Assembly: GCA_031180805.1 (NCBI GenBank) | Contig: JAPSLL010000045.1 | Span: forward strand, 1-34,792 | Direction: 5' to 3' | DNA: 34,792 nucleotides | Source: Bacillus sp. (in: firmicutes) | Lineage (GTDB): Bacteria > Bacillota > Bacilli > Bacillales > Bacillaceae | Part shown: positions 24,896 to 33,295 of the stretch, one piece after another | How positions within the stretch are numbered: the stretch's first letter is position 1 | Layout: every line of letters starts with the position of its first letter | Made by a program: the position numbers and the translations under genes | Notes under the pieces: model-generated | Seen by the model: only the letters and a program-made list of their open reading frames with translations | Database searches by the model: none | What the model was told of the DNA's origin: nothing

Positions 24896-24935
24896 AAACT
24901 ATCTCTTAATGTTTATACTAAGGGATAGTTTTTTT
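24896..24935 (+). terminator. Terminator before motA
   Basis: AAACTATCtCTTA pairs with TAAGgGATAGTTT around a 10-nt loop and runs into TTTTT. Confidence 0.88.
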
Positions 24936-24976
24936 ACGAAATTTTTATCAAATCTAAAGAACTTCAAAGAAACCTC

Positions 24977-25003
24977 TAAAAATATTAAAGAACTCTCCGA
25001 TAT
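24977..25003 (+). promoter_or_regulatory. Sigma-D promoter of motAB
   Basis: TAAA (24977-24980), 15-bp spacer, TCCGATAT (24996-25003), 7 of 8 bases matching the sigma-D -10 GCCGATAT. Sigma-D is the flagellar/motility sigma factor. Confidence 0.85.
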
Positions 25004-25042
25004 AATAAATAAGAAAATAAATAGGAAATATGGTGATTTACG

Positions 25043-25843
25043 ATGGATAAAACGTCAATAATTGGATTAATACTTGCAATAATTGCAGTTGGAGTTGGTA
25101 TGACTCTTAAAGGGGTACATCCCTCAAATCTACTAAACATACCTGCTCTACTTATTATTATTTTAGGTACGATTTCTGCTGTAACAATAGCCTTCCCAAC
25201 AAGTGACATTAAAAGAGTACCTAAGTTATTCGGAATATTATTTAAAGAAACAAAGGTTCCTACCATCCAAGAGCTAATACCTTTATTCTCTGATTGGGCA
25301 CAAGTTGCTCGTAAAGAAGGACTACTTGCACTTGAAGCAAAGCTTGCTGATATTGAAGATCCCTTTTTGAAAAATGGTTTACTCATGGCAGTTGATGGAC
25401 AAAATGCTGATTTCATACGAGATGTTATGAGTGAAGAAATTGAAGCTATGGAAGAACGCCATCAAGCAAATGCAACGATTTTCTCACAAGCCGGAACATA
25501 CGCTCCAACACTTGGGGTTTTAGGAGCTGTTGTTGGTTTAATTGCTGCATTATCTCATATGGATGATACAGCAGCACTAGGAGAAGCAATTGCAGCAGCG
25601 TTTATTGCGACAATGATGGGGATTTTCACGGGATATGTTATATGGCATCCATTCGCCAATAAATTAAAGCGTAAATCTAAACAAGAAGTAAAAGTGAAAG
25701 AAGTAATGATTGAAGGTGTTTTATCCGTATTAGAAGGACAAGCACCAAAAGCGATTGAACAAAAGCTTGCAACATACTTACCTGTAAGTGAACGAATGAA
25801 AATGAACTCTTCAGTTTCTGAGGGAGAGAGTATAAATGGCTAA
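25043..25843 (+). CDS. motA: Flagellar motor stator protein MotA, 266 aa
   Basis: Four transmembrane helices with the long cytoplasmic loop that contacts FliG. The loop carries the conserved Arg and Glu in VARKEGLLALEAKL, and the TM3 proline region TYAPTLGVLGAVVGLI is present. MotA and MotB form the proton-driven stator. The start overlaps GGTGAT at normal spacing. The end overlaps motB by 8 nt, so translation is coupled. The order clpE-side to motAB matches B. subtilis, with the channel and small membrane protein inserted. Confidence 0.97.
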   Translation: MDKTSIIGLILAIIAVGVGMTLKGVHPSNLLNIPALLIIILGTISAVTIAFPTSDIKRVPKLFGILFKETKVPTIQELIPLFSDWAQVARKEGLLALEAKLADIEDPFLKNGLLMAVDGQNADFIRDVMSEEIEAMEERHQANATIFSQAGTYAPTLGVLGAVVGLIAALSHMDDTAALGEAIAAAFIATMMGIFTGYVIWHPFANKLKRKSKQEVKVKEVMIEGVLSVLEGQAPKAIEQKLATYLPVSERMKMNSSVSEGESING

Positions 25844-26594
25844 AAAAAAGAAAAAGCAACATCACGATGAGCATATGGACGAGTCTTGGCTTGTCCCATA
25901 TGCGGATATTTTAACATTACTCCTTGCCCTTTTTATTGTTTTATTTGCAGCAAGCAATGTTGACGCAAAGAAATTCCAGGAAATTGCGAAAGCATTTAAT
26001 ACAAGCTTTTCAGGAGGAACAGGTGTTTTAGAATTCCCAAGTCCTACTGAAACAGGAGAAATGGAACAACTTGATGTACAAGACAAGAAATCTAGTGAAG
26101 CAACTGAAGAAGAGCTAAAACAACTTGAGCAAGAAAAATTAGCAGAGATTAAAGAAAAAGTTGATTCGTATATTGAGGAAAAAAAGCTTGGTAACCAATT
26201 GAAAACAACACTTACAGACGAGGGCTTATTAATTACGATTTTAGATGATATTTTCTACGATTCAGGAAGTGCTGAAATTCGCGAAAAAGATAAGCAATTT
26301 GCGAAGGAAATCTCTGAATTACTTGTTATGAATCCTCCACGTAATATTATTGTAAGTGGACATACGGATAATGTTCCGATTAGCAATTCAACATATGAGT
26401 CAAACTGGGAATTAAGTGTTATGCGTGCTGTCAAATTCATTAAAGTATTAACCGAAAATAACAAATTAGACTCTAGCGTTTTTAGTGCCAAAGGCTTTGG
26501 AGAGTTCAAACCAGTTGCTCCAAATGATACAGAAGAAGGAAGAGAAAAAAATAGACGTGTGGAAGTTTTAATTTTACCAAACGAGCAAAAATAG
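25836..26594 (+). CDS. motB: Flagellar motor stator protein MotB, 252 aa
   Basis: A single N-terminal transmembrane helix (about 22-41) begins with PYADILTLLLALFIVLF, containing the proton-path aspartate. A charged linker follows, then an OmpA-like peptidoglycan-binding domain (about 145-248) with SGHTDNVPISNSTYESNWEL and KNRRVEVLI. The proton-coupled type rather than the Na+ PomB type is suggested by orthology. A GGGAGAG site inside motA serves the start. Its TAG stop is the outer triplet of the shared terminator. Confidence 0.97.
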   Translation: MAKKKKKQHHDEHMDESWLVPYADILTLLLALFIVLFAASNVDAKKFQEIAKAFNTSFSGGTGVLEFPSPTETGEMEQLDVQDKKSSEATEEELKQLEQEKLAEIKEKVDSYIEEKKLGNQLKTTLTDEGLLITILDDIFYDSGSAEIREKDKQFAKEISELLVMNPPRNIIVSGHTDNVPISNSTYESNWELSVMRAVKFIKVLTENNKLDSSVFSAKGFGEFKPVAPNDTEEGREKNRRVEVLILPNEQK

Positions 26595-26624
26595 AAAAGG
26601 ACCAAATGGTCCTTTTCTATTTTT
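26592..26624. terminator. Bidirectional terminator containing both stop codons
   Basis: TAGAAAAGGACC (26592-26603) pairs perfectly with GGTCCTTTTCTA (26608-26619) around AAAT, followed by T5. Its first triplet is the motB stop and its last triplet, read on the other strand, is the mhqR stop. Confidence 0.93.
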
Positions 26625-27075
26625 GTTTATTTAATAATTCATTCGCATGGAAACCAACCTTTTTCAAAAGATCGATTACAATACTTTTTTCTTCAGCAGT
26701 TAATACGTTTAATACCTCATTAATTTTTTCCTCATGTGCTGGAAAAATATCTTCAATTAGTTCTTTACCCTTAACTGTAATTTCAGCATGAGTAACTCGT
26801 CGATCATTAGGACATGCTTTTCTCGCAAGTAATCCCTTTTGCTCGAGTTTATCGACGACATATGTGATACTCCCACTCGCAAGTAAAATCTTTCCGCCAA
26901 TTTGTTGTAATGGCTGAGCACCCTTATGATAAAGTAACTCTAAAACAGCAAACTCTGTTGGATTTAATTGGTATGTGGAAATATGTTTATTGACAACATC
27001 ATTAAAAGCACGATGTGCACGTGAAAGAACAATAAATAATTTTAGTGAATCTTCTATTTGTTTTTCTTTTTCCAT
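26617..27075 (-). CDS. mhqR: MarR-family quinone-sensing repressor MhqR (YkvE), 152 aa
   Basis: Winged helix-turn-helix protein: dimerisation helices at both ends, recognition region LQQIGGKILLASGSITYVVD and the wing RKACPNDRRVTHAEIT. Bacillus MhqR represses azoreductase and quinone-detoxification genes and is released by quinones or hydroquinones. Support for MhqR over other MarR proteins comes from the position next to motB (as ykvE in B. subtilis) and from an operator-like palindrome TATCTCGAATTCGAAACA just downstream of its own promoter. Length (152) is near B. subtilis (about 145). One cysteine (KACPND) lies in the wing, so its redox role is open. Confidence 0.85.
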   Translation of the reverse strand: MEKEKQIEDSLKLFIVLSRAHRAFNDVVNKHISTYQLNPTEFAVLELLYHKGAQPLQQIGGKILLASGSITYVVDKLEQKGLLARKACPNDRRVTHAEITVKGKELIEDIFPAHEEKINEVLNVLTAEEKSIVIDLLKKVGFHANELLNKQK

Positions 27076-27104
27076 TTAACTCAATCCTTTAAATAAAATC
27101 TAGA

Positions 27105-27165
27105 TATCTCGAATTCGAAACAATTCCAATATTCTTATGATAGTGGAAATACTTTGTTTAGTCAA
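27105..27165 (-). promoter_or_regulatory. mhqR promoter and MhqR-type operator
   Basis: On the minus strand -35 TTGACT (27160-27165), 17 bp, -10 TATCAT (27137-27142). Just past the expected start lies TATCTCGAATTCGAAACA (27105-27122), matching the MhqR motif TATCTCGAA/TTCGAGATA at 16 of 18 bases. This placement implies autorepression. Confidence 0.75.
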
Positions 27166-27347
27166 GATTTTGTATTGTTACTTTCCAATGTTAATATTTT
27201 ACACAAAGAAACGCATTGAAACAATACTTCTACTTTAAACAAGTTTGAACATATACATAGTTTATACAAAATAATTCATCCACAATAATTTTACGAAAAA
27301 ATACTGTTTTCATAAACTTTGTTGCTTTTTACTTTGTTGACGGTTTT

Positions 27348-27468
27348 GGTTGATTTCCTCGTGTAGTACTCGCTTACCGCAGGGGTAGGTTGTAAGTCTC
27401 CTTTTAGTATATACTTGCTCACTCCTCACCTATCCCCACTGAAGTCTCACATGTAGCACCAATCAACC
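27348..27468. repeat. 121-bp imperfect inverted-repeat element
   Basis: It is bounded by GGTTGATT (27348-27355) and AATCAACC (27461-27468). The inside is GC-richer than its surroundings and contains ACTCGCTTACCG and GAAGTCTCAC. Flanking sequence shows more, weaker inverted similarity (about 27321-27490). It resembles the dispersed Bacillus intergenic repeat that carries CGCTTnCCG and GAGTCTCGC; no coding frame. It occupies the middle of the 27076-27612 gap. Confidence 0.6.
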
Positions 27469-27612
27469 TTTTAGTCAAAAATGAGCAAAATGTTTTTTCT
27501 ACTTTTGTCATGGACATAGTACAAAAAAGGAAAGTCCGCTATAATATATGTATTGCTCGACATGTATTACGTAAGGATAAACGGAGATATACATTTAAAG
27601 GAGAAAATTTAT

Positions 27613-28344
27613 ATGTCTAGTGTGTTATTTGGTAGTATATTATCAGCACTTTCAACAGGATTAGGAGCTATCCCAATATTATTTTTGCAAGGAACGCTTA
27701 CACATCGTTGGCGGGATATCCTTCTCGCTTTTACAGCTGGTATTATGATGACAGCTGCCATGCTAGGATTAATACCCGAATCCTTTAAATATGGTGGAAT
27801 TATTGAAATATCCATCGGTTTATTTTTAGGTGTTCTCACATTAACAACTCTTGAAAAACTAATCCCACATATTGATTTAGAGCACTCAAAAAGTGGCATT
27901 AAATTTGATGAAAAAGCAATGCTAATTATTGCGGCAATTACGTTGCATAACATACCAGAGGGGCTTTCTGTTGGAGTTAGTTATGCATCTGATATAAGTG
28001 ATACTGGTAATTTAATTGCTTTTGCAATCGGATTACAAAATGCTCCAGAAGGATTTTTAGTTGCACTTTTCCTCATTAATCAAAGTATTAGCAAATGGAA
28101 AGCATTTTTAATTGCAACAGCTACTGGTGCAGTAGAAATTATTGCATCTTTACTTGGATTTTATCTAACAAGTATTATTAGCTTCTTAGTTCCTTATGGA
28201 CTATCATTTGCAGCAGGTGCAATGTTATTTATCATATATAAAGAGCTTATTCCAGAAAGCCATGGCGATGGGAATGAACGAATTGCCACCTATTCCTTTA
28301 TAATTGGAATACTATTTATGGTTATTTTAATTTATAGCTTTTAA
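27613..28344 (+). CDS. ZIP-family metal transporter, 243 aa
   Basis: Eight predicted transmembrane helices. The metal-binding motifs are intact: HNIPEG in TM4 (TLHNIPEGLSVGVSY) and QNAPEGFLVAL in TM5, where the TM5 histidine of typical ZIPs is Gln. ZIP proteins import Zn2+, Fe2+ or Mn2+; ZupT-like bacterial members share this length. ATG at 27613 follows AAAGGAGA at 9 nt; the ATG-like start upstream at 27553 is in poor context. No Zur, Fur or MntR box is evident upstream, so the metal is unresolved. A terminator follows. Confidence 0.88.
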   Translation: MSSVLFGSILSALSTGLGAIPILFLQGTLTHRWRDILLAFTAGIMMTAAMLGLIPESFKYGGIIEISIGLFLGVLTLTTLEKLIPHIDLEHSKSGIKFDEKAMLIIAAITLHNIPEGLSVGVSYASDISDTGNLIAFAIGLQNAPEGFLVALFLINQSISKWKAFLIATATGAVEIIASLLGFYLTSIISFLVPYGLSFAAGAMLFIIYKELIPESHGDGNERIATYSFIIGILFMVILIYSF

Positions 28345-28366
28345 TACTAGAAACAATTATGCATGT

Positions 28367-28407
28367 AAAGAGGCTGACTAAAAGTTAAAACGTCAGCCTC
28401 TTTCATT
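28367..28407. terminator. Bidirectional terminator
   Basis: AAAGAGGCTGAC pairs perfectly with GTCAGCCTCTTT around a 13-nt loop, between the convergent ZIP and Spo0E-like genes. Confidence 0.85.
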
Positions 28408-28423
28408 TGAACATACTATTTTT

Positions 28424-28669
28424 TTATATTCCAATTTTTCTAGCACTGCTTGTCCAAATCAGTTGGATATAATCTTCAAATTTTCTTATCAATGTTTGCT
28501 CTTTTTCTTTTAATAGCTGGTCATAATCGTTCAACAAAACATCTAATTCTTGACTACATTTTATCGTTAATTGGCTTGTATACCCTTCCTTATCAGCTGC
28601 TTCGATCATTTCCCTTCTTTTGAAATGGATTAATTCGAGAAGCAATTTTTTCATGTTTTCATGATTCAT
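28424..28669 (-). CDS. Spo0E-family aspartyl-phosphate phosphatase, 81 aa
   Basis: It contains the diagnostic IKCSQELDVLLNDYDQLL (SQELD motif) in the second of two helices; Spo0E proteins dephosphorylate Spo0A~P to hold back sporulation. The N-terminal helix MNHENMKKLLLELIHFKRRE fits. The C-terminal extension after the motif (about 25 residues) is longer than in minimal Spo0E-like proteins and similar in size to true Spo0E. Position near mhqR and motAB recalls the B. subtilis spo0E locus, but I would call it Spo0E-like. ATG follows AGGAGGGAA. Confidence 0.88.
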   Translation of the reverse strand: MNHENMKKLLLELIHFKRREMIEAADKEGYTSQLTIKCSQELDVLLNDYDQLLKEKEQTLIRKFEDYIQLIWTSSARKIGI

Positions 28670-28796
28670 AAGGGTTCCCTCCTAACAATTGTTCGCCCAA
28701 GAATTCTATGAAAGGTAAAAGGAATATACCTTTTACTTATTTAAATATATTCCCTCTTCCCTTCATGTTTAAACCAAGCCATACGATAAATAGTAG

Positions 28797-29429
28797 TCAG
28801 TTTGTAATTTTTTCAATTGCTGCAATCCGAAAATCTTTGCTCTCCAATTTTGTAATAATTTGCTCCAATTTTGCTTCAGTTAAATCTCCTGAAAGATTTA
28901 ATATAATTCTTCTTAAATATTTATCTCCATTATCTAGAGTAAGCAACCCTTCTATATTTACATCCTTAACAGCTGTAACTAAGTCCTTTAAAGCACCTTT
29001 ATGCTCCTTCGTCCCGATTGTTAACAAATAACCCCCTGTTTTCATTCCGAATGAATCCTCTAATACATCCATTATATTCGAATGGGTAATGATCCCAGAA
29101 AATTCATTTTGTTCATTTAAAACTGCTAAAAACGGGAGACGTCTTATTGTTATAAAGGTTTTAAAAAACGAATCATTTTCATAAATAAAGGCATCCTTGT
29201 TCGCAATTAAATCTGAAATCTTATCATCGTCTTTCCCATTTCTTTCAACAAAATGCTCTAAAAGATGAACCTTATAAATTAGCCCAACAAATGTTTTCCC
29301 ATTATCCTTTAATACAGGGACAGAACGGAATCCTGTCTGGCTTAAATAATCATATGCTTCCTTTACTGTTACATGTTCCTCACAGTACTTTACATCTTCT
29401 TTTGTTACATAATTGTAACGAACCTTCAT
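28797..29429 (-). CDS. Two CBS domains plus ACT-like domain, 210 aa
   Basis: CBS 1 covers about 1-62 (EEHVTVKEAYDYLSQTGFRS then VPVLKDNGKTFVGLIY) and CBS 2 about 70-125 (FLAVLNEQNEFSGIITHSN). From about 130 an ACT-like domain begins (GGYLLTIGTKEHKGALKDLV then TAVKDVNIEGLLTLDNGD). AcuB and the c-di-AMP-binding CbpA/CbpB proteins have related architecture, so nucleotide sensing is likely, but ligand and partner cannot be read. ATG follows AGGAGGACTACTC. No operon partner. Confidence 0.8.
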   Translation of the reverse strand: MKVRYNYVTKEDVKYCEEHVTVKEAYDYLSQTGFRSVPVLKDNGKTFVGLIYKVHLLEHFVERNGKDDDKISDLIANKDAFIYENDSFFKTFITIRRLPFLAVLNEQNEFSGIITHSNIMDVLEDSFGMKTGGYLLTIGTKEHKGALKDLVTAVKDVNIEGLLTLDNGDKYLRRIILNLSGDLTEAKLEQIITKLESKDFRIAAIEKITN

Positions 29430-29503
29430 GAGTAGTCCTCCTTAAGCAAATACATGCTTTTTTTAGAATATGGAAAAACGATTAATTCATGTACGAAAAC
29501 AAA

Positions 29504-29762
29504 TTGCATTTTTCGTCAAAACTACATATACTATATATAACTATTGTACGAAAGGGTGTTTATTAGGACAATGATTTACTAATCTTTTTTTCTTAGGATT
29601 TTTTTGAATAATAAATTCAAACCTAGAGAAATTGGATTAGTCTGTCCTTTATACACCATATACGTTCATTTTATAGAAATTGCATATCTTTATGCTTATT
29701 TTTCTATATCATTTTGTATATTGGAACAGTATATCCTCTCTAAGGTTTAGGGAGGTTTTTTT
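29504..29762 (+). promoter_or_regulatory. Promoter and attenuator-like leader of the ABC-F gene
   Basis: Promoter TTGCAT (29504-29509), 17 bp, TATACT (29527-29532), giving a leader of about 220 nt. It ends in a terminator-like hairpin: CCTCTC (29735-29740) with GGGAGG (29750-29755), then TTTTTTT directly before the ATG. GGGAGG is also the ribosome-binding site. An upstream segment AAACCTAGAGA (29619-29629) can pair with TCTCTAAGGTTT (29737-29748, one bulge), which would melt the hairpin. No convincing leader peptide is seen. ABC-F resistance genes are often controlled by such antibiotic-induced attenuation. Confidence 0.55.
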
Positions 29763-31472
29763 ATGTTTATTTTAAAAGCACGAAATATTACAAAGAGCTT
29801 TGCTGATGAAGTGATTTTAAATGATGTGTCATTCGATTTATTAAAAAATGAACGTGTAGGAATTGTTGGGGCAAATGGTGCTGGTAAAACAACATTAGCC
29901 AAAATTATTTATGGTCAGTTAGCTCCTGATTCAGGCAAAATTGAAAAGCAGCAAAACATTTCTATTGGCTACTTACACCAATCAGTTGATAACGAGATTC
30001 ATGAAGAGGCTTTATCTTCAAAAGAATTTTATTTACGAACAAGTGAGCTTGGTTTACAGCAAGTACAAAATTGGACAAATGAACAGCTTGCCAATTTAAG
30101 TGGTGGAGAAAGGCTAAAAATTACTTTAGCGCAAATATGGGCCACACAGCCAGAGCTCCTTATATTGGATGAGCCAACAAATCACCTAGATTTTCAGGGA
30201 GTCAATTGGTTAATAAATGAGTTAAAGCATTTCAATGGGACAGTTCTTATCATTTCACATGATCGTTACTTTCTTGATAAAGCCGTGTCCACAATCTATG
30301 ATTTAGAACAAGGATACTTAACTATTTATTCAGGAAACTATACGACCTACCGTGAAAAAAAGCAAAAACTCAATGCTGATAAACTGCACCAATATGAGAT
30401 TATGCAAAAATATAAAGCGAATGTTGAGCAACAAATCAATCAATTACAGCAATGGTCAGGAAAAGCACATCGAAATATGAATAAACAAGAAGGCTTTAAA
30501 GAATATCATGGAGTAAAGGCGAAAAAAATTGATAAAGCGATAAAATCTAAAATGAAGCGTTTAAATCAGGAGCTAGAAAAGAAGAAAATTGAGAAGCCTA
30601 TTGAAGAAGCACCAGTTCGCTTTCAATTTGCCGAAAATAAAAAGCGCGGCAAAAGAATGGTTGAAGCTGAAAGACTAGAAAAATCTTTTGGAAAACGAAC
30701 ACTATTTAAAGATAGCTCCTTTTATATTAATAATGGGGAGCGTATTGGATTAATTGGTCCAAATGGTTCTGGTAAAACAACATTACTAAATATGATTATC
30801 GGACATGAGCTTCAAACAAGCGGTAAACTCATCATCAGTCAAGCAAATAAAGTAGCCTATTTAAGCCAAGATGTAGGAGATATGCCTTTATCCATCCGGG
30901 CTATTGACGCATTGGAATTAACGGATCAGGAAGAACAATTTAAAGCAAGAACAATATTAGCGAATATGGGCATTCATGCTGATAAACTAATGCAGCCAAT
31001 CGCAACATTAAGTCTTGGAGAACGAACCCGAATAAAGCTAACGAAAATCCTGCTACAAGGGTATAATCTGCTCATTCTAGATGAACCAACTAACCATTTA
31101 GACTTAGCAAGTCGTGAGCAATTAGAAGCAGCATTAACAGATTTTACTGGGACATTATTAATCGTTTCACATGATTATTACTTTATGAACAAATTATGTA
31201 ATAAACTTCTTGTTATTGAAAACGAGAAAATTATCAGGGTTGAAATGAATCTCGAGCAATATGAGAAAAGAAAACAAAGCCAAAGCGAACCTAATATCCA
31301 AGGCATAAAAGAAGAATTACTCTGTATCGAAACTGAGATTACAGCTGTTCTCGGACAAATGAGTCTTATATTACCATCGTCCGAAGAATACACACAATTG
31401 GATCAAAAATTCCTTTCTTTAACAAAGAGGAAACGTGAATTAATAAATTTACTAGATAAATTTAAAAAGTAA
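29763..31472 (+). CDS. ABC-F ribosome-protection ATPase, 569 aa
   Basis: Two ABC domains without transmembrane segments: Walker A GANGAGKTT (near 37) and GPNGSGKTT (near 335), signatures LSGGERLKI and LSLGERTRI, Walker B LLILDEPTNHLD twice. The inter-domain linker (about 195-300: KLHQYEIMQKYKANVEQQIN and on) is long and basic, as in antibiotic-resistance ABC-F proteins such as VmlR (ExpZ in B. subtilis, about 547 aa). A C-terminal coiled tail (about 505-565) follows. They displace drugs such as lincosamides or pleuromutilins from the ribosome. Resistance is inferred; a housekeeping EttA-like role cannot be excluded. Terminator follows at 31490. Confidence 0.88.
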   Translation: MFILKARNITKSFADEVILNDVSFDLLKNERVGIVGANGAGKTTLAKIIYGQLAPDSGKIEKQQNISIGYLHQSVDNEIHEEALSSKEFYLRTSELGLQQVQNWTNEQLANLSGGERLKITLAQIWATQPELLILDEPTNHLDFQGVNWLINELKHFNGTVLIISHDRYFLDKAVSTIYDLEQGYLTIYSGNYTTYREKKQKLNADKLHQYEIMQKYKANVEQQINQLQQWSGKAHRNMNKQEGFKEYHGVKAKKIDKAIKSKMKRLNQELEKKKIEKPIEEAPVRFQFAENKKRGKRMVEAERLEKSFGKRTLFKDSSFYINNGERIGLIGPNGSGKTTLLNMIIGHELQTSGKLIISQANKVAYLSQDVGDMPLSIRAIDALELTDQEEQFKARTILANMGIHADKLMQPIATLSLGERTRIKLTKILLQGYNLLILDEPTNHLDLASREQLEAALTDFTGTLLIVSHDYYFMNKLCNKLLVIENEKIIRVEMNLEQYEKRKQSQSEPNIQGIKEELLCIETEITAVLGQMSLILPSSEEYTQLDQKFLSLTKRKRELINLLDKFKK

Positions 31473-31489
31473 ACCCAAAATTTATTTAC

Positions 31490-31535
31490 AAAAAGTCGGA
31501 TGGAAACTCAAATAGCTTCGTCCGACTTTTTATTA
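31490..31535 (+). terminator. Terminator after the ABC-F gene
   Basis: AAAAAGTCGGA pairs perfectly with TCCGACTTTTT around a 20-nt loop, ending in T5. Confidence 0.88.
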
Positions 31536-31679
31536 TAGCTGTAACTTGATATGTACCAAATTATTCAGGGAATTTTTCATACACGCTGAAATCAACCATT
31601 TTCTTTAATTTACTCCAATTATTAAAAGAATTGGAATTTTAAACACACCCTTTTCCTAGGTCGATTTATAAAATTTTTA

Positions 31680-31709
31680 TTGACAAATATATTTATTGCT
31701 TGTTAACAT
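31680..31709 (+). promoter_or_regulatory. Putative promoter for the S-box leader
   Basis: A perfect -35 TTGACA (31680-31685) with a weak TAACAT (31704-31709) 18 bp downstream. No other better pair lies ahead of the riboswitch. The remainder of 31532-31777 is AT-rich and empty. Confidence 0.45.
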
Positions 31710-31777
31710 GCTAATCAAGCATTCTTTTTTTAAACAATTAATAAAATATGAAACATTAACTACATAATTTTTAAAAT

Positions 31778-31984
31778 CTCTTATCAAGAGTTGGCAGAGG
31801 GACTTGGCCCAATGACGCCGCAGCAACCGACCATACTACCATTGCAAGATGGGGTGATGATTTCACCTTGGATTTTATCCAATAGGGCACGGTGCTAATT
31901 CCATCAGAAAGCTTTAGCTTTCTGAAAGATGAGAGGTGAGAAGCAGTGACTTCAAGCCTCTTTCATTTATGAAAGAGGCTTTTC
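31778..31984 (+). promoter_or_regulatory. S-box (SAM-I) riboswitch with terminator
   Basis: P1 pairs CTCTTATC (31778-31785) with GATGAGAG (31928-31935). Within are conserved S-box segments: AAGAGTTGGCAGAGGGACTT, GGCCCAATGA, GCCGCAGCAACC and AAGATGGGGTGATGA. A P4-type hairpin AGAAAGC/GCTTTCT closes the 3' part. The terminator AGCCTCTTTC/GAAAGAGGCT (31955-31980) with T-run follows. High SAM should stabilise the terminator and stop transcription of mtnK-mtnA. All parts look intact. Confidence 0.95.
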
Positions 31985-32043
31985 TTTTTGTAGCGATAAA
32001 CTGAAAGCTAAATAAACATATAACTTACATGGAGGTCCTTACT

Positions 32044-33261
32044 ATGTGTGCTAGAAAATCATCAGTCTATCAACCATTAACTGAATCGGATGCGATCGCT
32101 CTTGTAAAGCGACTTATGCTGTTTGAAGATACAAGTCAACTAACTTGTAATAAAATAGGTGATGGAATTTTATACCTTAACTTTCATGTAAAAGAAACGT
32201 CAACTGATAACGGATTTATTATTAAACAAGCTTTACCTTATACAAAAATTGTAGGTGAAAGCTGGCCTTTTCCAATTGAACGTACACGTATTGAAGACCA
32301 TGCATTATTAAAACAAAGAGACTTAGCTCCGTCCTATGTTCCAAAGGTTTATTATTCAGATGTGAAGCTTGGTATTACAATTATTGAGGACTTGTCACAT
32401 CTTCACATAGCCCGTACAGCACTTATTGAAGGTAGTGAGCTACCATTGCTCTCGACACACCTAGGCGAATTTTTAGGAAAAACATTATTTTATACATCAA
32501 TTTATGCACAAAACCAACATTCGAAAAATGAATTAGAAAAGCATGTTTCAAACCCTGATCGATGTAAAGTTATTGAGGAGCTTGAAATTACAGACCCATT
32601 TTTCGAACATGAGACAATCCATAATGAACCAGAACTAAAAGCAAACGTGGAGAAAATTCAACAGGATCAATTATTAAGGCTTGAGGTAGCAAAATTGAAG
32701 GAAAAGTTTCTTACGAAGGCTGAAGCACTTATTCATGGAAATATACATACAGGAAACATCCTTGTAAGTGAGCATGAAACAAAGGTCATAGACGAAGGTT
32801 TCGCTTATTTCGGACCAATTGCGTTTGAAATCGGTCAAGTTTTCGGTCACTTTTTATTAAATGTCCTTTCACGTGACTTAGAAGATCAAGAATTCCTTTT
32901 CCAACATATCATTACAACTTGGAACGTATTTGTTGAAGAATTCTCAAAAGCTTGGCAAAAAGATGGCTCTGAAATTCACACAGCAAAAAAGGGTTATTTA
33001 GAGCATATACTTTCTGAAGTATTCACAGATGCTGTTGGCTTTGCTGGTTGCAAATTAATACGTCATACAATTGGGCTTGCCGATGTAGCAGAATTAGATA
33101 CCATACAACCATATGACAAAAGAATAACTGTAAAGCAATTAGTCCTTTCATTAGGTCATGATCTCGTTATTAAGCAAAAAAATATTACAAAGCCTGTGCA
33201 ATTTATTCAATACGTAAAACAGACAATTACAAATCGTTATCAGCATGTAGCAATAAAATAA
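32044..33261 (+). CDS. mtnK: MtnK homologue (5-methylthioribose kinase fold) with lost catalytic residues, 405 aa
   Basis: APH-fold kinase clearly orthologous to B. subtilis MtnK: retained motifs include IIKQALPYTKIVGESWPF, EDLSHLHIARTALIEG and FLGKTLFYTSIYA. ATG at 32044 follows GGAGGT by 7 nt; the ATG at 32029 lies inside that site. Numbering from this start is the same as in B. subtilis MtnK. Differences from the family at catalytic positions: HGD to HGN (Asp233 to Asn), DPE to DEG (Asp250 kept, Glu252 to Gly), GDGNLN to GDGILY (42, 44), RRTIG to RHTIG (Arg341 to His). The frame is full length and S-box controlled, so it is not a decaying gene. Kinase activity is doubtful. Confidence 0.9.
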   Translation: MCARKSSVYQPLTESDAIALVKRLMLFEDTSQLTCNKIGDGILYLNFHVKETSTDNGFIIKQALPYTKIVGESWPFPIERTRIEDHALLKQRDLAPSYVPKVYYSDVKLGITIIEDLSHLHIARTALIEGSELPLLSTHLGEFLGKTLFYTSIYAQNQHSKNELEKHVSNPDRCKVIEELEITDPFFEHETIHNEPELKANVEKIQQDQLLRLEVAKLKEKFLTKAEALIHGNIHTGNILVSEHETKVIDEGFAYFGPIAFEIGQVFGHFLLNVLSRDLEDQEFLFQHIITTWNVFVEEFSKAWQKDGSEIHTAKKGYLEHILSEVFTDAVGFAGCKLIRHTIGLADVAELDTIQPYDKRITVKQLVLSLGHDLVIKQKNITKPVQFIQYVKQTITNRYQHVAIK

Positions 33262-33295
33262 CAAAAGACTAGAGAGCGCGAAATTAGAATTTTTA

